Part shown: positions 28,556 through 37,000 of the stretch, one piece after another
Numbering within the stretch: the first letter of the stretch is position 1
Layout: the number at the start of each line of letters is the position of its first letter
Assembly (NCBI RefSeq): GCF_001907195.1
Contig: NZ_LVWA01000002.1
Span: forward strand, 186,001 to 250,000
Length of the DNA stretch: 64,000 nucleotides
Reading direction: 5' to 3'
Source: Pontibacter flavimaris
Lineage (GTDB): Bacteria > Bacteroidota > Bacteroidia > Cytophagales > Hymenobacteraceae
The notes under the pieces: generated by a model
The model's database searches: none
Told to the model about the DNA's origin: nothing
What the model saw: the letters and a program-made list of their open reading frames with translations, nothing else
Made by a program: the position numbers and the translations under genes

Positions 28556-29389
28556 ATGAGGCAGACGTTTACGCTTGTACTTTTTGTGGCATTTATACTT
28601 GGGCAGGCCGGGGCGCAGGCGCAGCAACTGTGCAATTTCGGGGCACGCACGGCTGGCATGGGCTATACTTCGGCGGCGGTGGCGGATGTGTGGGCGGTGG
28701 CAAACAACACGGCCGGCATCGCTACCCTGACCGCTCCGGCCGTGGGCGTGTATGCGGAGAACAGGTTCGGGGAGCGCGCCTTTACCACGGTGGCCCTGCA
28801 GGCAGTTTTCCCCACGCAAAAGTATGGCACCTATGGCCTGAGCCTGAGCCGTTTCGGGGACGCATTCTTTAGCCAGCAGCACGCCGGGCTGGGGGTGGCG
28901 CACAAGCTGGGGCAGTTTAGCATCGGGGCGAAGGCCGATGTGTGGCAGGTAGCCGTGCAGGAGTATGGCAGCCGGAAAACGGTGGCGCTCTCGGTTGGGG
29001 TGCAGGGAGAGGTGGTGCCCGATTTATACTTTGGCGCCTTTGCCTACAACCTGAACCAGGCAAAGCTAGCCTCTTTTGCGGATGAGCGCCTGCCTACTGT
29101 GATGAAAGCCGGCCTCTCCTACCGCCCCACCACCCGCCTGCTGCTGGCCGCCGAAACGGAAAAAAGCATAGACCATGACGCTGATTTTAAGGCCGGGGCC
29201 GAGTACGCGCTGCTGCAACAGAAATTTATACTTCGCTCCGGCTTCAGCACGCTTACCGGCAGCCTTAGTTTCGGCGCCGGCTTCAAAGCGCGGCAACTGC
29301 AGGTAGATTACGCCTTTGGCTCCACCACGCCCATCGGTAACAGCCACCATGTTTCAGTAGGTTATACTTTCTCCAGGGAAAGCCAGTGA
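28556..29389 (+). CDS. PorV/PorQ-like outer-membrane beta-barrel protein
   Basis: A 277-aa exported protein; the start at 28556 (MRQTFTLVLFVAF) gives a normal signal peptide ending AQAQ, while the longer frame adds 14 non-signal residues. The mature N-terminus GARTAGMGYTSAAVADVWAV, with the following NNTAGIA, is the hallmark of PorV/PorQ-like 14-strand barrels. PorV itself is a type IX secretion shuttle protein; this one is a shorter family member, and no other type IX gene is adjacent. Five heptamers lie within the frame. Confidence 0.75.
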   Translation: MRQTFTLVLFVAFILGQAGAQAQQLCNFGARTAGMGYTSAAVADVWAVANNTAGIATLTAPAVGVYAENRFGERAFTTVALQAVFPTQKYGTYGLSLSRFGDAFFSQQHAGLGVAHKLGQFSIGAKADVWQVAVQEYGSRKTVALSVGVQGEVVPDLYFGAFAYNLNQAKLASFADERLPTVMKAGLSYRPTTRLLLAAETEKSIDHDADFKAGAEYALLQQKFILRSGFSTLTGSLSFGAGFKARQLQVDYAFGSTTPIGNSHHVSVGYTFSRESQ

Positions 29390-29553
29390 GCTGGAGAGTT
29401 TCTGTGAGTTAGAGAGTTGGGAGTTGTTGAGACGCAATATGCTGCGTCTCTATAGTTAGAAAGTGAGAAGGTTAAAAAGTTAGAAAGTGGGGTTTATACT
29501 TTATAATTCATCTTTTGTCTTATTTAGTCCTATGTTGAAAATTCCTTTGTCAT

Positions 29554-29581
29554 GATACGTGATACGTGTGTCGTGATACGT
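29554..29581. repeat. Triple GATACGT direct repeat
   Basis: GATACGT occurs at 29554-29560, 29561-29567 and 29575-29581, ending 12 bp before the start of the helix-hairpin-helix gene. Phased seven-base direct repeats next to a start codon could bind a regulator; this is speculative. Confidence 0.55.
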
Positions 29582-29592
29582 CATTAGCGCTT

Positions 29593-31683
29593 ATGAGAAG
29601 AGGCTACGTTATACTTTGCTGCATCCTGTGTTGCCTGCCGCCGCTGTGGGCGCAGGATTATCCGCGCCAGAACATCGACCTGGACCTGCTGGTGCAGGAG
29701 CTGTTTGCCGAGCAGGACGATGAAAGTATAAGTTACGAAGACCTTTATGAAACGCTTTTCCAGTACTACCAGCGCCCTGTTAACTTAAACCGCACCACGC
29801 CCGAGGAACTGGCCTCCTTATACCTGCTCTCGCGCCCGCAGATCGTATCATACTTTAACTACCTGCAGGAGAACGGCGAGTTGCTGAGCATTTACGAGCT
29901 GCAGGCCATTCCGGGCTTCGATCTGCCTACCATCTACCGCCTGTTGCCCTTCGTGCAGGTGCCGGGCGCTGGCTTGCAATCTGATTCACGGCCGCTCTGG
30001 CAACGCATGGTGGGGGAGGATAACAACGCGCTTATACTTCGGTACGAGCGCACGCTGCAGCAGCGCCGCGGGTATACTTCGGTAGACACCAGCAGCCGCT
30101 CCACCACCCGCTATTTAGGCTCGCCCGAGAAGTTATACTTGCGCTACCGCATCAGCCATACCCGCGACTATAGTTTTGGCGTTACCGCCGAGAAGGACGC
30201 CGGCGAGCAATTTACCTGGAGCCCCGGCACCCGCCGATACGGCTTCGACTTTTATACGTTGCACCTGCAGCTCTACAACAAAGGCCGCTTCAAAACCATT
30301 GCCCTGGGCGATTACCAGCTGCAGTTCGGGCAGGGCTTACTCCTCTCCTCGGGCTACAGCGTGGGCAAAGGCGGCGAGACCATCACCACCGTGAGCCGGC
30401 CCAATTTGGGCATCCGGCCATACAGTTCCGTGCTGGAGTACGCTTTTATGCGCGGCGGCGCGGCAACCTATACCTTGGGCAAGGTGGATGTAACAGCTTT
30501 TTACTCGAACAAGCTCGTGGACGCCAACCTGCGGGGCCAGTCCGACACGCTGCTTGCGGAGGAGCAGTTCTTCACCGGCATCCAGACCACGGGTTTTCAC
30601 CGGACGCCTACCGAACTGGCCAACAAAGACGCCGTGCGGGAGCAGGTGTACGGCGGCAGCGCCCAGTATCAATCCGCAGATAAAACCTTTTCAGCAGGTG
30701 TAACTGCCATGGGAATGCACTATGATGCACCTATACAAAAAGCAGGGGCGCCTTACCAACGCTTCGAGTTTTCGGGCACCCACAACTACAACCTGGGCAC
30801 CAACTACAGCTACACCTGGCAAAATGTATACTTGTTCGGGGAGGCGGCCATGAGTAAAAGCGGCGGCCTGGGAAGTATAAACGGGCTGATCGCCAACCTG
30901 ACCAACAACGTGGAGCTGTCGGTGCTGTACCGGTACTACGCCCGCGATTTCCATACTTTTTACGGCGGTGCCTTTGGGGAAGGCACGCGCAACATCAACG
31001 AGCAGGGCTTTTACACCGGCATCAAGATAAAACCGTTGCCTAAATGGGAGATAACCGCCTACTACGACAGGTTCCGGTTTCCGTGGCTGCGCTACCTGGT
31101 GGATGCGCCCTCGCATGGGGATGAGTACCTGGTGCGCCTATACTTCCGGCCCACCCGCCAGAGCAGTCTCTACGCACAAATGCGGCACGAGAGCAAAGGC
31201 CGGAACCTGAGCGGCAACACCACCGCCATGGACTATGTGGCGCAAGCTGCGCCGCGGAACTATCTTTTATACTTTGAGACCTCGCCCACCCGCACGCTCA
31301 ACCTGAAAACGCGGGTGCAGTTTGGCACCTATGCGCAGGAATCGCCACGGCAGACGGGCTACTTTATCTCGCAGGACGTGAACTTTACGTTTGACAAGTT
31401 CCGCCTCAGCACCCGCTACGCCCTCTTCGATACCGACAGCTACGACACCCGCCAGTATGCCTATGAGCGCGATGTGCTCTACGCCTTCTCCATTCCGGCC
31501 TTCAGCGGCCGAGGCACGCGCTTTTATACCTTGCTGCAGCTCCGCCCCATCCGTGATCTGGATGTATGGCTAAAGTATGGCCTCACGCATTTCCGCGATC
31601 AGGAAAGTATAGGCAGCGGCCTGGAAATGATTGAGGGACCGAGAAGATCGGATGTGAAGGTGCAGGTAAGGTATAAGTTTTAG
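29593..31683 (+). CDS. Helix-hairpin-helix domain protein with C-terminal beta-barrel
   Basis: A 696-aa exported protein. The start at 29593 (MRRGYVILCCILCC) gives the signal peptide. Residues about 45-115 are ComEA-like helix-hairpin-helix units (PVNLNRTTPEELASLYLLSR, then a second LQAIPGF unit), which in other proteins bind DNA without sequence specificity. The rest (about 130-696) is aromatic-rich amphipathic beta sequence ending in VQVRYKF, typical of an outer-membrane barrel. The architecture recurs in Bacteroidota but its role is unknown. It has about nine AAGTATA/TATACTT heptamers, a high density. Confidence 0.8.
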   Translation: MRRGYVILCCILCCLPPLWAQDYPRQNIDLDLLVQELFAEQDDESISYEDLYETLFQYYQRPVNLNRTTPEELASLYLLSRPQIVSYFNYLQENGELLSIYELQAIPGFDLPTIYRLLPFVQVPGAGLQSDSRPLWQRMVGEDNNALILRYERTLQQRRGYTSVDTSSRSTTRYLGSPEKLYLRYRISHTRDYSFGVTAEKDAGEQFTWSPGTRRYGFDFYTLHLQLYNKGRFKTIALGDYQLQFGQGLLLSSGYSVGKGGETITTVSRPNLGIRPYSSVLEYAFMRGGAATYTLGKVDVTAFYSNKLVDANLRGQSDTLLAEEQFFTGIQTTGFHRTPTELANKDAVREQVYGGSAQYQSADKTFSAGVTAMGMHYDAPIQKAGAPYQRFEFSGTHNYNLGTNYSYTWQNVYLFGEAAMSKSGGLGSINGLIANLTNNVELSVLYRYYARDFHTFYGGAFGEGTRNINEQGFYTGIKIKPLPKWEITAYYDRFRFPWLRYLVDAPSHGDEYLVRLYFRPTRQSSLYAQMRHESKGRNLSGNTTAMDYVAQAAPRNYLLYFETSPTRTLNLKTRVQFGTYAQESPRQTGYFISQDVNFTFDKFRLSTRYALFDTDSYDTRQYAYERDVLYAFSIPAFSGRGTRFYTLLQLRPIRDLDVWLKYGLTHFRDQESIGSGLEMIEGPRRSDVKVQVRYKF

Positions 31684-31689
31684 GGGTAG

Positions 31690-32470
31690 TTTTTACTTTA
31701 GTCACACTTGTTGATTTATACTTTTGCTGGCGCGAGTTTGCAACTCGTGTCCTACTATGATGTTGGGTTTGTAACTCAACTGGCTTGGAAAGCCATACTT
31801 TATACTTGGGCTATACTTTATACTTCTCTGGCGCAAGCGTCCGCTTGTGCCTTTTTATACTTTTTATACTTTGGCTATACTTCCATAGCCGCTGCTTCCT
31901 ACTACTTGATACAAGCTATCCTTTCAAAACACCGCTGATCCTCTAGTTCCCACAAGCCTATAGTTGCATCTCTGGCTTTGGCTCCCTCCAGCCCGGGAGG
32001 GCTCGTCCTTTGGCATCGCGCTGTGTACATTTCCTTTGCTTGACCTGCGGTCTCCGCAATTTCGCTAAAGCGAAACCGTAAATCTACAAGGCGCTCAACC
32101 TAAGGACTGGGTATCATTTCGATAGCCACGGCTTTCTGTCATCTCGACCTTTGGGAGAGATCTATTTAGAATTCCCGATAAATCTCTCGCGCTGCTCGAG
32201 ATGACAGGAAAGGGAGCAAGTATAATTCCCCTCCTCGGAGGGGTTGGGGTGGGTTTATACTTTGTAGGGACAGGTCGCAACCTGTCCGCGCTATACCAGC
32301 AGCTATAGAATTTATACTTTAGCCAAAATAACTGCAGACTCCACTCCTTGGCTAAGTCTCGGATCCCGGATTTGTTCCGGGGGAGGGGTTAGGGGTGGTT
32401 GGGCCCGGTATTGCTGAAACTCCCTCTCCTATTTTTATGTGAGGGCTAGAGTGAAGTGAACCCTATAAAA
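31690..32470. repeat. Composite repeat island 4 (reverse orientation)
   Basis: No gene in about 780 bp between convergent genes. Hairpins CGAGTTTGCAACTCG (31733-31747), GTTGGGTTTGTAACTCAAC (31762-31780) and CAAGCGTCCGCTTG (31834-31847) are interleaved with about seven TATACTT copies. Then come the reversed 240-bp element (31887-32126), the CTGTCATCTCGA / TCGAGATGACAG inverted pair (32136-32147, 32196-32207), the palindrome variant at 32268-32287 and the CCCCTCC module. Confidence 0.85.
31887..32126 (-). repeat. 240-bp dispersed element, copy D (core type 3)
   Basis: The ends and the GATGCC / GAGCCC middle are like the other copies, but the core is a third version: it includes the perfect palindrome TTTCGCTAAAGCGAAA and GACCTGCGGTCTCCGC in place of the type 1 or type 2 hairpins. 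It sits between the convergent helix-hairpin-helix and SigZ genes. Confidence 0.82.
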
Positions 32471-32500
32471 ACGACTTACAACCAAGCACTTACACCAAGT

Positions 32501-33136
32501 CTAGACAAAGCTACTTTTCCCGCAGCAACTCTCCGGCTCCTGCAGCGCTTTACAGTCCGCCTTTACCTCCGCCCCGAGCAGCTGCCCGTCGCGGCTGAGT
32601 TCGAGGTGGCAGCACTCCAGAAAGAGCTGCTTCAGCTTCTCGCGCCCCCGCTGCACCCTGGATTTGGCCCCGGAATAAGAAATACCCAAACGCTCTGCGA
32701 TCTCCTTCTGGCTCACGCCCTCCAGCTCGCTCAGACGCAGCGCTTCGGCGTATTCGGAGGGCAGTAGGTTGATCAGGGGTTCCACCAGCGCCTCCACTTC
32801 CTGCCGGTTTCGCTCCGTCAGGTCCTCTGGCTCGGGCAGTTCTACCCCATCTTCCAGCGGTTGCCGGCGGTTATTCTCCCTGAAGAAATCGTGCACGGTG
32901 TTGCGGGTGATCTGGTAAAGCCAGGCTTTCAGGTTGTGCACGCCCTGCAGCTGCTCGCAGTTTTTGTAGAGTTTCAGGTAGAGCTGCTGCAGTATGTCGT
33001 CAGCCTCCATCTTGTCCTGCACGCGCTTCTGCACGAAGCCACGCAGTTGCGCCTCGTATGCCAGGAATGCAGGAGCCACAGCGGCACAGCTGTCCTTTGG
33101 TAAGTTCGTGGTGGGGTTGATACAGCAGTTATCCAT
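32501..33136 (-). CDS. sigZ: SigZ-type ECF RNA polymerase sigma factor, cysteine-rich
   Basis: A 211-aa sigma-70 family factor. Region 2 (about 22-90; YEAQLRGFVQ, KAWLYQITRNTVHDFFRE) and region 4 (about 115-170; LPSEYAEALRLSELEGVSQK, then the helix-turn-helix) are intact, and LFLECCHLEL after region 4 is typical of SigZ. The ATG at 33136 is chosen because the longer frame overlaps the upstream gene. Cysteines form three vicinal pairs: C4-C5, C175-C176 and C204-C205, plus C17, C60 and C195. No anti-sigma gene is adjacent. The gene starts 2 bp after the acetyltransferase stop, so translation is probably coupled. Confidence 0.88.
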   Translation of the reverse strand: MDNCCINPTTNLPKDSCAAVAPAFLAYEAQLRGFVQKRVQDKMEADDILQQLYLKLYKNCEQLQGVHNLKAWLYQITRNTVHDFFRENNRRQPLEDGVELPEPEDLTERNRQEVEALVEPLINLLPSEYAEALRLSELEGVSQKEIAERLGISYSGAKSRVQRGREKLKQLFLECCHLELSRDGQLLGAEVKADCKALQEPESCCGKSSFV

Positions 33137-33138
33137 AC

Positions 33139-33654
33139 TTACACGCCTACAACCTTGCTCCGTTTTTCCATCAACCAGGTGTCGCGCCACTGGCCGTGCA
33201 GCTGCCCGAAGCGCTCGCGTAAACCTACTATCTTAAACCCGCACTGCTCGTGCAGCCTTACGCTGGCCTCGTTCTCTTTGAGCATGTGTGCCTGCAGCGT
33301 CCAAATCCCCTCCTGCTCTGATTCCTGCACCAGTTGCTGCAGCAGCAGCCTGCCAATACCCCTGCCCTTATACTTCGGGTGGATGTAGACGCTATTCTCG
33401 GCCACGCCCCGGTACACACACCTGCCCGATACCGCGGTAAGTGCTGCCCAGCCTGCTATACTTCCGTCTTCAGCCAAGGCCACCAGACGGCAGCTTTTCA
33501 TATACTTGCTATCCCACTCTTCCCAGTCCGGCGCCTTAGTTTCCAGGGTAGCGTTGTTGGTGGCGATGCCCTGTTCGTAAATCTCCTTTACCTGAGGATA
33601 GTGCACCGGCAGCATTTCAGTCAGCAGCACAGCGTGTTGGGTGGCGGTTTCCAT
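33139..33654 (-). CDS. GNAT acetyltransferase, ArsN1/phosphinothricin-type
   Basis: A 171-aa acetyl-CoA-dependent N-acetyltransferase of the phosphinothricin/arsinothricin class. The N-terminus IYEQGIATNNATLETKAPDW and the acetyl-CoA loop YKGRGIGRLLLQ are the family marks, followed by the NEASVRLHEQCGFKIVG block. Homologues detoxify phosphinothricin-like amino acids or arsinothricin. Its place between an ArsI/CadI gene and a Cys-rich sigma factor makes the arsenic version attractive, but that is inference. Confidence 0.85.
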   Translation of the reverse strand: METATQHAVLLTEMLPVHYPQVKEIYEQGIATNNATLETKAPDWEEWDSKYMKSCRLVALAEDGSIAGWAALTAVSGRCVYRGVAENSVYIHPKYKGRGIGRLLLQQLVQESEQEGIWTLQAHMLKENEASVRLHEQCGFKIVGLRERFGQLHGQWRDTWLMEKRSKVVGV

Positions 33655-33696
33655 CGTTCTGTAATCGGGTTAATAAGCTGTATCCGGAGTAAATAT

Positions 33697-33736
33697 AAAT
33701 CAGCAGCAAGTATAAACACATACCTGCTGCTGATTT
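33697..33736. terminator. Hairpin between the arsI-like and acetyltransferase genes
   Basis: A 12-bp perfect stem (AAATCAGCAGCA / TGCTGCTGATTT) with a 16-nt loop holding an AAGTATA heptamer. On the minus strand it is followed by TATATTTACTCC. It may end or weaken the transcript from the arsI-like gene before the acetyltransferase-sigZ pair. Confidence 0.65.
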
Positions 33737-33759
33737 TGTTTTTCCTAGTCTATTCTGTA

Positions 33760-34176
33760 CTAAATGGCGTCAGCAGCTTCGGGGCAGCACTTGGTAGCGG
33801 GCTCCCCATACACCGTGGATTCCCCGAACGTATAAAACGCTTCCCAGTCCACGCCCTGTGGGTCCGTGATCCACGACTTTTCTGATTTGGCATAGCAGCA
33901 GGTACATTTGCCCTCCTCGCGGATGGCGCCTTTGGCGTCCTTCAGGCGGCCATATACTTCGCTCAGTTCTTCCACGCTCTCCGCCTGTATGCCCAGGTGC
34001 TCAATGCCGGCATTCTCCGGGTGGTGGGAGATCGCAAAGTTTACGCGCGGGTCCTCCAGCATCCATTTGGCATAATCCGGTTTCAGCACGGTGGGCTCGG
34101 TGCCGAACAGGGCGGTATAAAAAGCGGTGGATTCCTCCAGGTTCTTTACTCTTACGTTTACGTGAAATCTTTTCAT
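33760..34176 (-). CDS. arsI: ArsI/CadI family vicinal-oxygen-chelate metalloenzyme
   Basis: A 138-aa glyoxalase-fold protein. ArsI cleaves the carbon-arsenic bond of trivalent organoarsenicals; CadI is the cadmium-induced relative. The N-terminal FHVNVRVKNLEESTAFYTAL carries metal ligand His5; GIEHLGIQ (His60) and Glu112 supply the others. The diagnostic substrate-binding cysteines are present as CTCCYA (C91, C93, C94), and an extra pair C130-C131 is near the end. It is upstream of the acetyltransferase and SigZ genes on the same strand. Confidence 0.87.
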   Translation of the reverse strand: MKRFHVNVRVKNLEESTAFYTALFGTEPTVLKPDYAKWMLEDPRVNFAISHHPENAGIEHLGIQAESVEELSEVYGRLKDAKGAIREEGKCTCCYAKSEKSWITDPQGVDWEAFYTFGESTVYGEPATKCCPEAADAI

Positions 34177-34280
34177 GGCTCTATGTTTTTCAGGTGTTTT
34201 GTTTTGTTATACCCTGATGACGGGGCCACTTCTGAAAAGACGCAGGTTTCTGAAAAATATTTTCTGTTGGTGTTAAAAAA

Positions 34281-34318
34281 AGCTCCGCCAGCGCAGAAAA
34301 GTATGCGCTGGCGGAGCT
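34281..34318 (-). terminator. Terminator of the DUF3857 operon
   Basis: A 15-bp perfect stem (AGCTCCGCCAGCGCA and its complement) with an 8-nt loop, followed on the minus strand by seven T residues. It lies 70 bp after the stop of the lipoprotein gene at 34388 and before the arsI-like gene, so it separates the two transcription units. Confidence 0.88.
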
Positions 34319-34387
34319 GGTGCCTAAACGGGTGCCGCTAAAGTATAAAACCCAACGTTGCCCTTTTGCCGGTCATTCCCCTACCCC

Positions 34388-34966
34388 TTACATGCACAGG
34401 CTCTCCAGCGGCAGCTTGGCTACCATGGGCCTGTCGGGCGAGATGGATTCAAAGTCGAGGCAGAACCGGATGGTATAACCCAGCGGGTAATCTGTGAAGA
34501 GGGCCGTGCTGCCAAATTCCTGTGTCTTCCCCGGGCTCAGGTTCACTGTAAAAAGGTAGTGGAGGTTTCGGGAAACCTGCGGCAGGTTCTCCGGGAAAAC
34601 AGAGAAGCCGAAGCCGCCGTACTGTGCCTCCCCGCCCAGCAGCCTGTCAAGCACCCCGGGCTCGCGGGAGTAGTAGTTCACCATGAACTTGCCCACCGAG
34701 AACTCATCTATACTATCCACTGCGGGCACGGCAATAGGCGTAAACGTGGTGAACTCCCCCGGATACACGCCCGTCACGAGCAGCATGTACCGCTCGTCGC
34801 CCTCCTGGTACAGAAAGCAGTCGCCAAACCGGAAATCCTGCTCCGGGTTTTCCCGCATGCTCAGTTCCAGGCGGCCGCTTTTCTCGTTAAACTCGCCGAA
34901 CTTGTTCTGGTGCATACAGCCGGCACACAGCCCGATGATAAGCACTGCCAGTATGATTCTTTTCAT
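34388..34966 (-). CDS. Lipoprotein of unknown function
   Basis: A 192-aa lipoprotein (LCAGC lipobox). The mature part is beta-rich, with a FRFGDCFLYQEGDERYMLL segment and two further cysteines near the C-terminus. I recognise no domain. It starts 24 bp after the DUF3857 gene at 34991 and ends the same operon, so it may share the envelope role of the transglutaminase-like proteins. Confidence 0.75.
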   Translation of the reverse strand: MKRIILAVLIIGLCAGCMHQNKFGEFNEKSGRLELSMRENPEQDFRFGDCFLYQEGDERYMLLVTGVYPGEFTTFTPIAVPAVDSIDEFSVGKFMVNYYSREPGVLDRLLGGEAQYGGFGFSVFPENLPQVSRNLHYLFTVNLSPGKTQEFGSTALFTDYPLGYTIRFCLDFESISPDRPMVAKLPLESLCM

Positions 34967-34990
34967 CTTCTTCGCGTCAGGGGTCCATAC

Positions 34991-36907
34991 TTACTGCACG
35001 TTCTTCACAAACACCACCTGCTCGGCATCCGCTTTGATCACGTTGTTGTAAAACTCCACCAACTGGGCGTAGGTGTCGGGTGCAAAGCGGCCTTTGTGCA
35101 TCTGCATGCGGCGCATGTACGTTACGCGCTGGCCGTCCACCTTCACCGAGGCGCTGTACTCGCCAAACACGGATGTATGCTGTATCGCGCGCGGCAGGTA
35201 CTCCACCGAGTAGCCGGCCGGCATCTCTATTTCCACCGTGTCCACATCCAGGTAGGCCATTACCCGCACCACATCAGTCAGGCGCTTCTCCTTCTGGTTG
35301 GGCACATGCGTCCATTTACTCATCAGGTTCGGGTTGAGGAACAGGCGCTTGCCGCTCAGGGTGGCGCACTGCCGCAGGCTCAGCTCCAGGTTCTCGGTCA
35401 CGCTTGGCACGCGCTCCTTCTGCTGGGTAAAGTTATACTTGCTGATCTCGAAAGGCGGGGCCGTGATGTTCTCGTACAGCCACTTGCGCTGGTCTTCCGG
35501 CTTGCGGTTCGTAATCACCCGGTCGCGGGTCTCCTGCTGAATGCCGGTGTAGCGGGTGCGCACAGTGGCAGTGCCGCTGCCGGTCTCGTCCAGTTTTACC
35601 TGTATACTTCTGATCTGCTGATTATCGGTGGCGCCGTACGCGGTAGTCTTCACCAGTTTCCCTCCCTCAGGCGTGATGAGCAGCGCGTGGCGGTCGCCGG
35701 TGAAGCTGCCGTTGTAGCCGGCTGCCTCGGTCTGGCTGGTGCACTCGAGCCACATGGTGTCCTGTGCCATCGGCACGCTGAGGATGACGTGGTTAAACTG
35801 GCTGCTCGGGAAGTCGGTTCGTATGTCCGGAGTGCCCTCCCCGGCATTTATCAGCGCGTAGAAAGACGCCACGCCCACGGCCTGCAGCATGGCCTGGGTA
35901 TAGTTGGAGAGCGCCTTGCAGTCGCCGTAGCCCTTGCTGTCCACAAAGCTCGCCTCGAAGGGCTGCCAGCCGCCAATGCCCAGCTGTATGGACACGTAGC
36001 GGGTTTTGCCCTGCATGTAATCATATACCAACCGCACCTTCTCTTCCGTACTTTTGGCGTTTGCCGTCAGTTGCTGCAGTTTGGCCACTGTTTCAGCGGG
36101 CAGCTGGCCGCGCCCCTCGTTCAGTTTGCTCTGCCAAAGGCCGAAGTCCTTCCAGGTTTCCATACTTCCTCTGTAGCCATCCACCTCAAACTCGCCGGGG
36201 GCAGTCAGCACCATGGGCACCAGCTCACTGAAGCCAGGGCCGTAAGGCTCACGGTTCACCGGCTTCAGGTTACTCACCTCCCAGGTATAAATCTGATGGG
36301 TGGCGTTTTGGCTCAGCCTGGCCTTCTCGGGCACGTTGCTCTCCAGGTAGCGCAGTTTGGAGGCTACCGGCACCTGCACCTGCAGGCTGGCCTTCTCCAC
36401 CGACAGGTTCTCCTCGTCCTGCGGAATCCAGCGCGGGTAAAACATCATGTTCGATCGCGCCACCTCGTACTCAAACTCCACGGTGTAGGGGTACACGCTG
36501 TACTCAAGGCTGGCGATCTTCACGCGGCTGTCCTCATACACCGAGATGCTGCTGATGGCGCTTATGTCTTTAATATCACTGTTTTTGAGTTTTTTTAAGC
36601 GGTTGCCAAAACGGTCGTACAAGGTGCCGCTGATGCTGCTCACCTTGCTCATCTTGTTGTAAGGCACGTAAAGCGTGGCGCGATGGTCGCCGTTCTCGTT
36701 GAGGATGGTGATCCTGGTTTTGAAGCGCAGCGTGCCGCTGCTGATGGAGTTCACGGTGAACACCGTCTCCTCGGAGCGGATGACCACGTTGGCCTCCTTG
36801 CTGAGCTCAGCCAGCGTGGCGTTGCCGGCCGTAAGCACCTGCGGGGCCAGCAGCAGCCAGCACACCAGGGCGCCCAGCCAGTTATACTTTCTGTTTGTTC
36901 GTAACAT
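34991..36907 (-). CDS. DUF3857/transglutaminase-like exported protein, catalytic residues kept
   Basis: A 638-aa exported protein: signal peptide (ending LTAG), DUF3857 domain (about 50-220) and a transglutaminase/protease-like domain (about 265-400). The putative nucleophile is Cys330 in GYGDCKALSNY, with a histidine in FNHVILSVP. Such proteins are periplasmic and of unknown substrate. It is the second of two paralogues in tandem; the other, at 37001-38989, has lost both residues. A catalytic and non-catalytic pair is suggested. Confidence 0.88.
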   Translation of the reverse strand: MLRTNRKYNWLGALVCWLLLAPQVLTAGNATLAELSKEANVVIRSEETVFTVNSISSGTLRFKTRITILNENGDHRATLYVPYNKMSKVSSISGTLYDRFGNRLKKLKNSDIKDISAISSISVYEDSRVKIASLEYSVYPYTVEFEYEVARSNMMFYPRWIPQDEENLSVEKASLQVQVPVASKLRYLESNVPEKARLSQNATHQIYTWEVSNLKPVNREPYGPGFSELVPMVLTAPGEFEVDGYRGSMETWKDFGLWQSKLNEGRGQLPAETVAKLQQLTANAKSTEEKVRLVYDYMQGKTRYVSIQLGIGGWQPFEASFVDSKGYGDCKALSNYTQAMLQAVGVASFYALINAGEGTPDIRTDFPSSQFNHVILSVPMAQDTMWLECTSQTEAAGYNGSFTGDRHALLITPEGGKLVKTTAYGATDNQQIRSIQVKLDETGSGTATVRTRYTGIQQETRDRVITNRKPEDQRKWLYENITAPPFEISKYNFTQQKERVPSVTENLELSLRQCATLSGKRLFLNPNLMSKWTHVPNQKEKRLTDVVRVMAYLDVDTVEIEMPAGYSVEYLPRAIQHTSVFGEYSASVKVDGQRVTYMRRMQMHKGRFAPDTYAQLVEFYNNVIKADAEQVVFVKNVQ

Positions 36908-37000
36908 AGCCGATCATCTATAAAACTATAAAAAGGCACCAGGCAAAGCCTGCGCAGGCACATGGGCCGGCAGGCTTCAACCTGTAAGCCATACGTCAGG

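Noticed and set aside
29593..31683. Helix-hairpin-helix barrel protein as the receptor for AAGTATA uptake
   Set aside because: Tempting because of ComEA-like repeats and dense heptamers, but such domains bind DNA without sequence preference, and nothing in the sequence links the two.
31708..31938. Hydrophobic frames in islands (also 46029-46325 and 56219-56452)
   Set aside because: They arise from TATACTT repeats read as Ile-Leu-Tyr-Thr strings and from hairpin modules; they recur because the DNA repeats recur, not because the protein is conserved.
34358..36598. 746-codon open frame on the plus strand opposite the DUF3857 gene
   Set aside because: It is a mirror of a real G+C-rich gene: the residues are His/Val/Leu-rich without a domain or signal, and the minus-strand protein is clearly a DUF3857 member.
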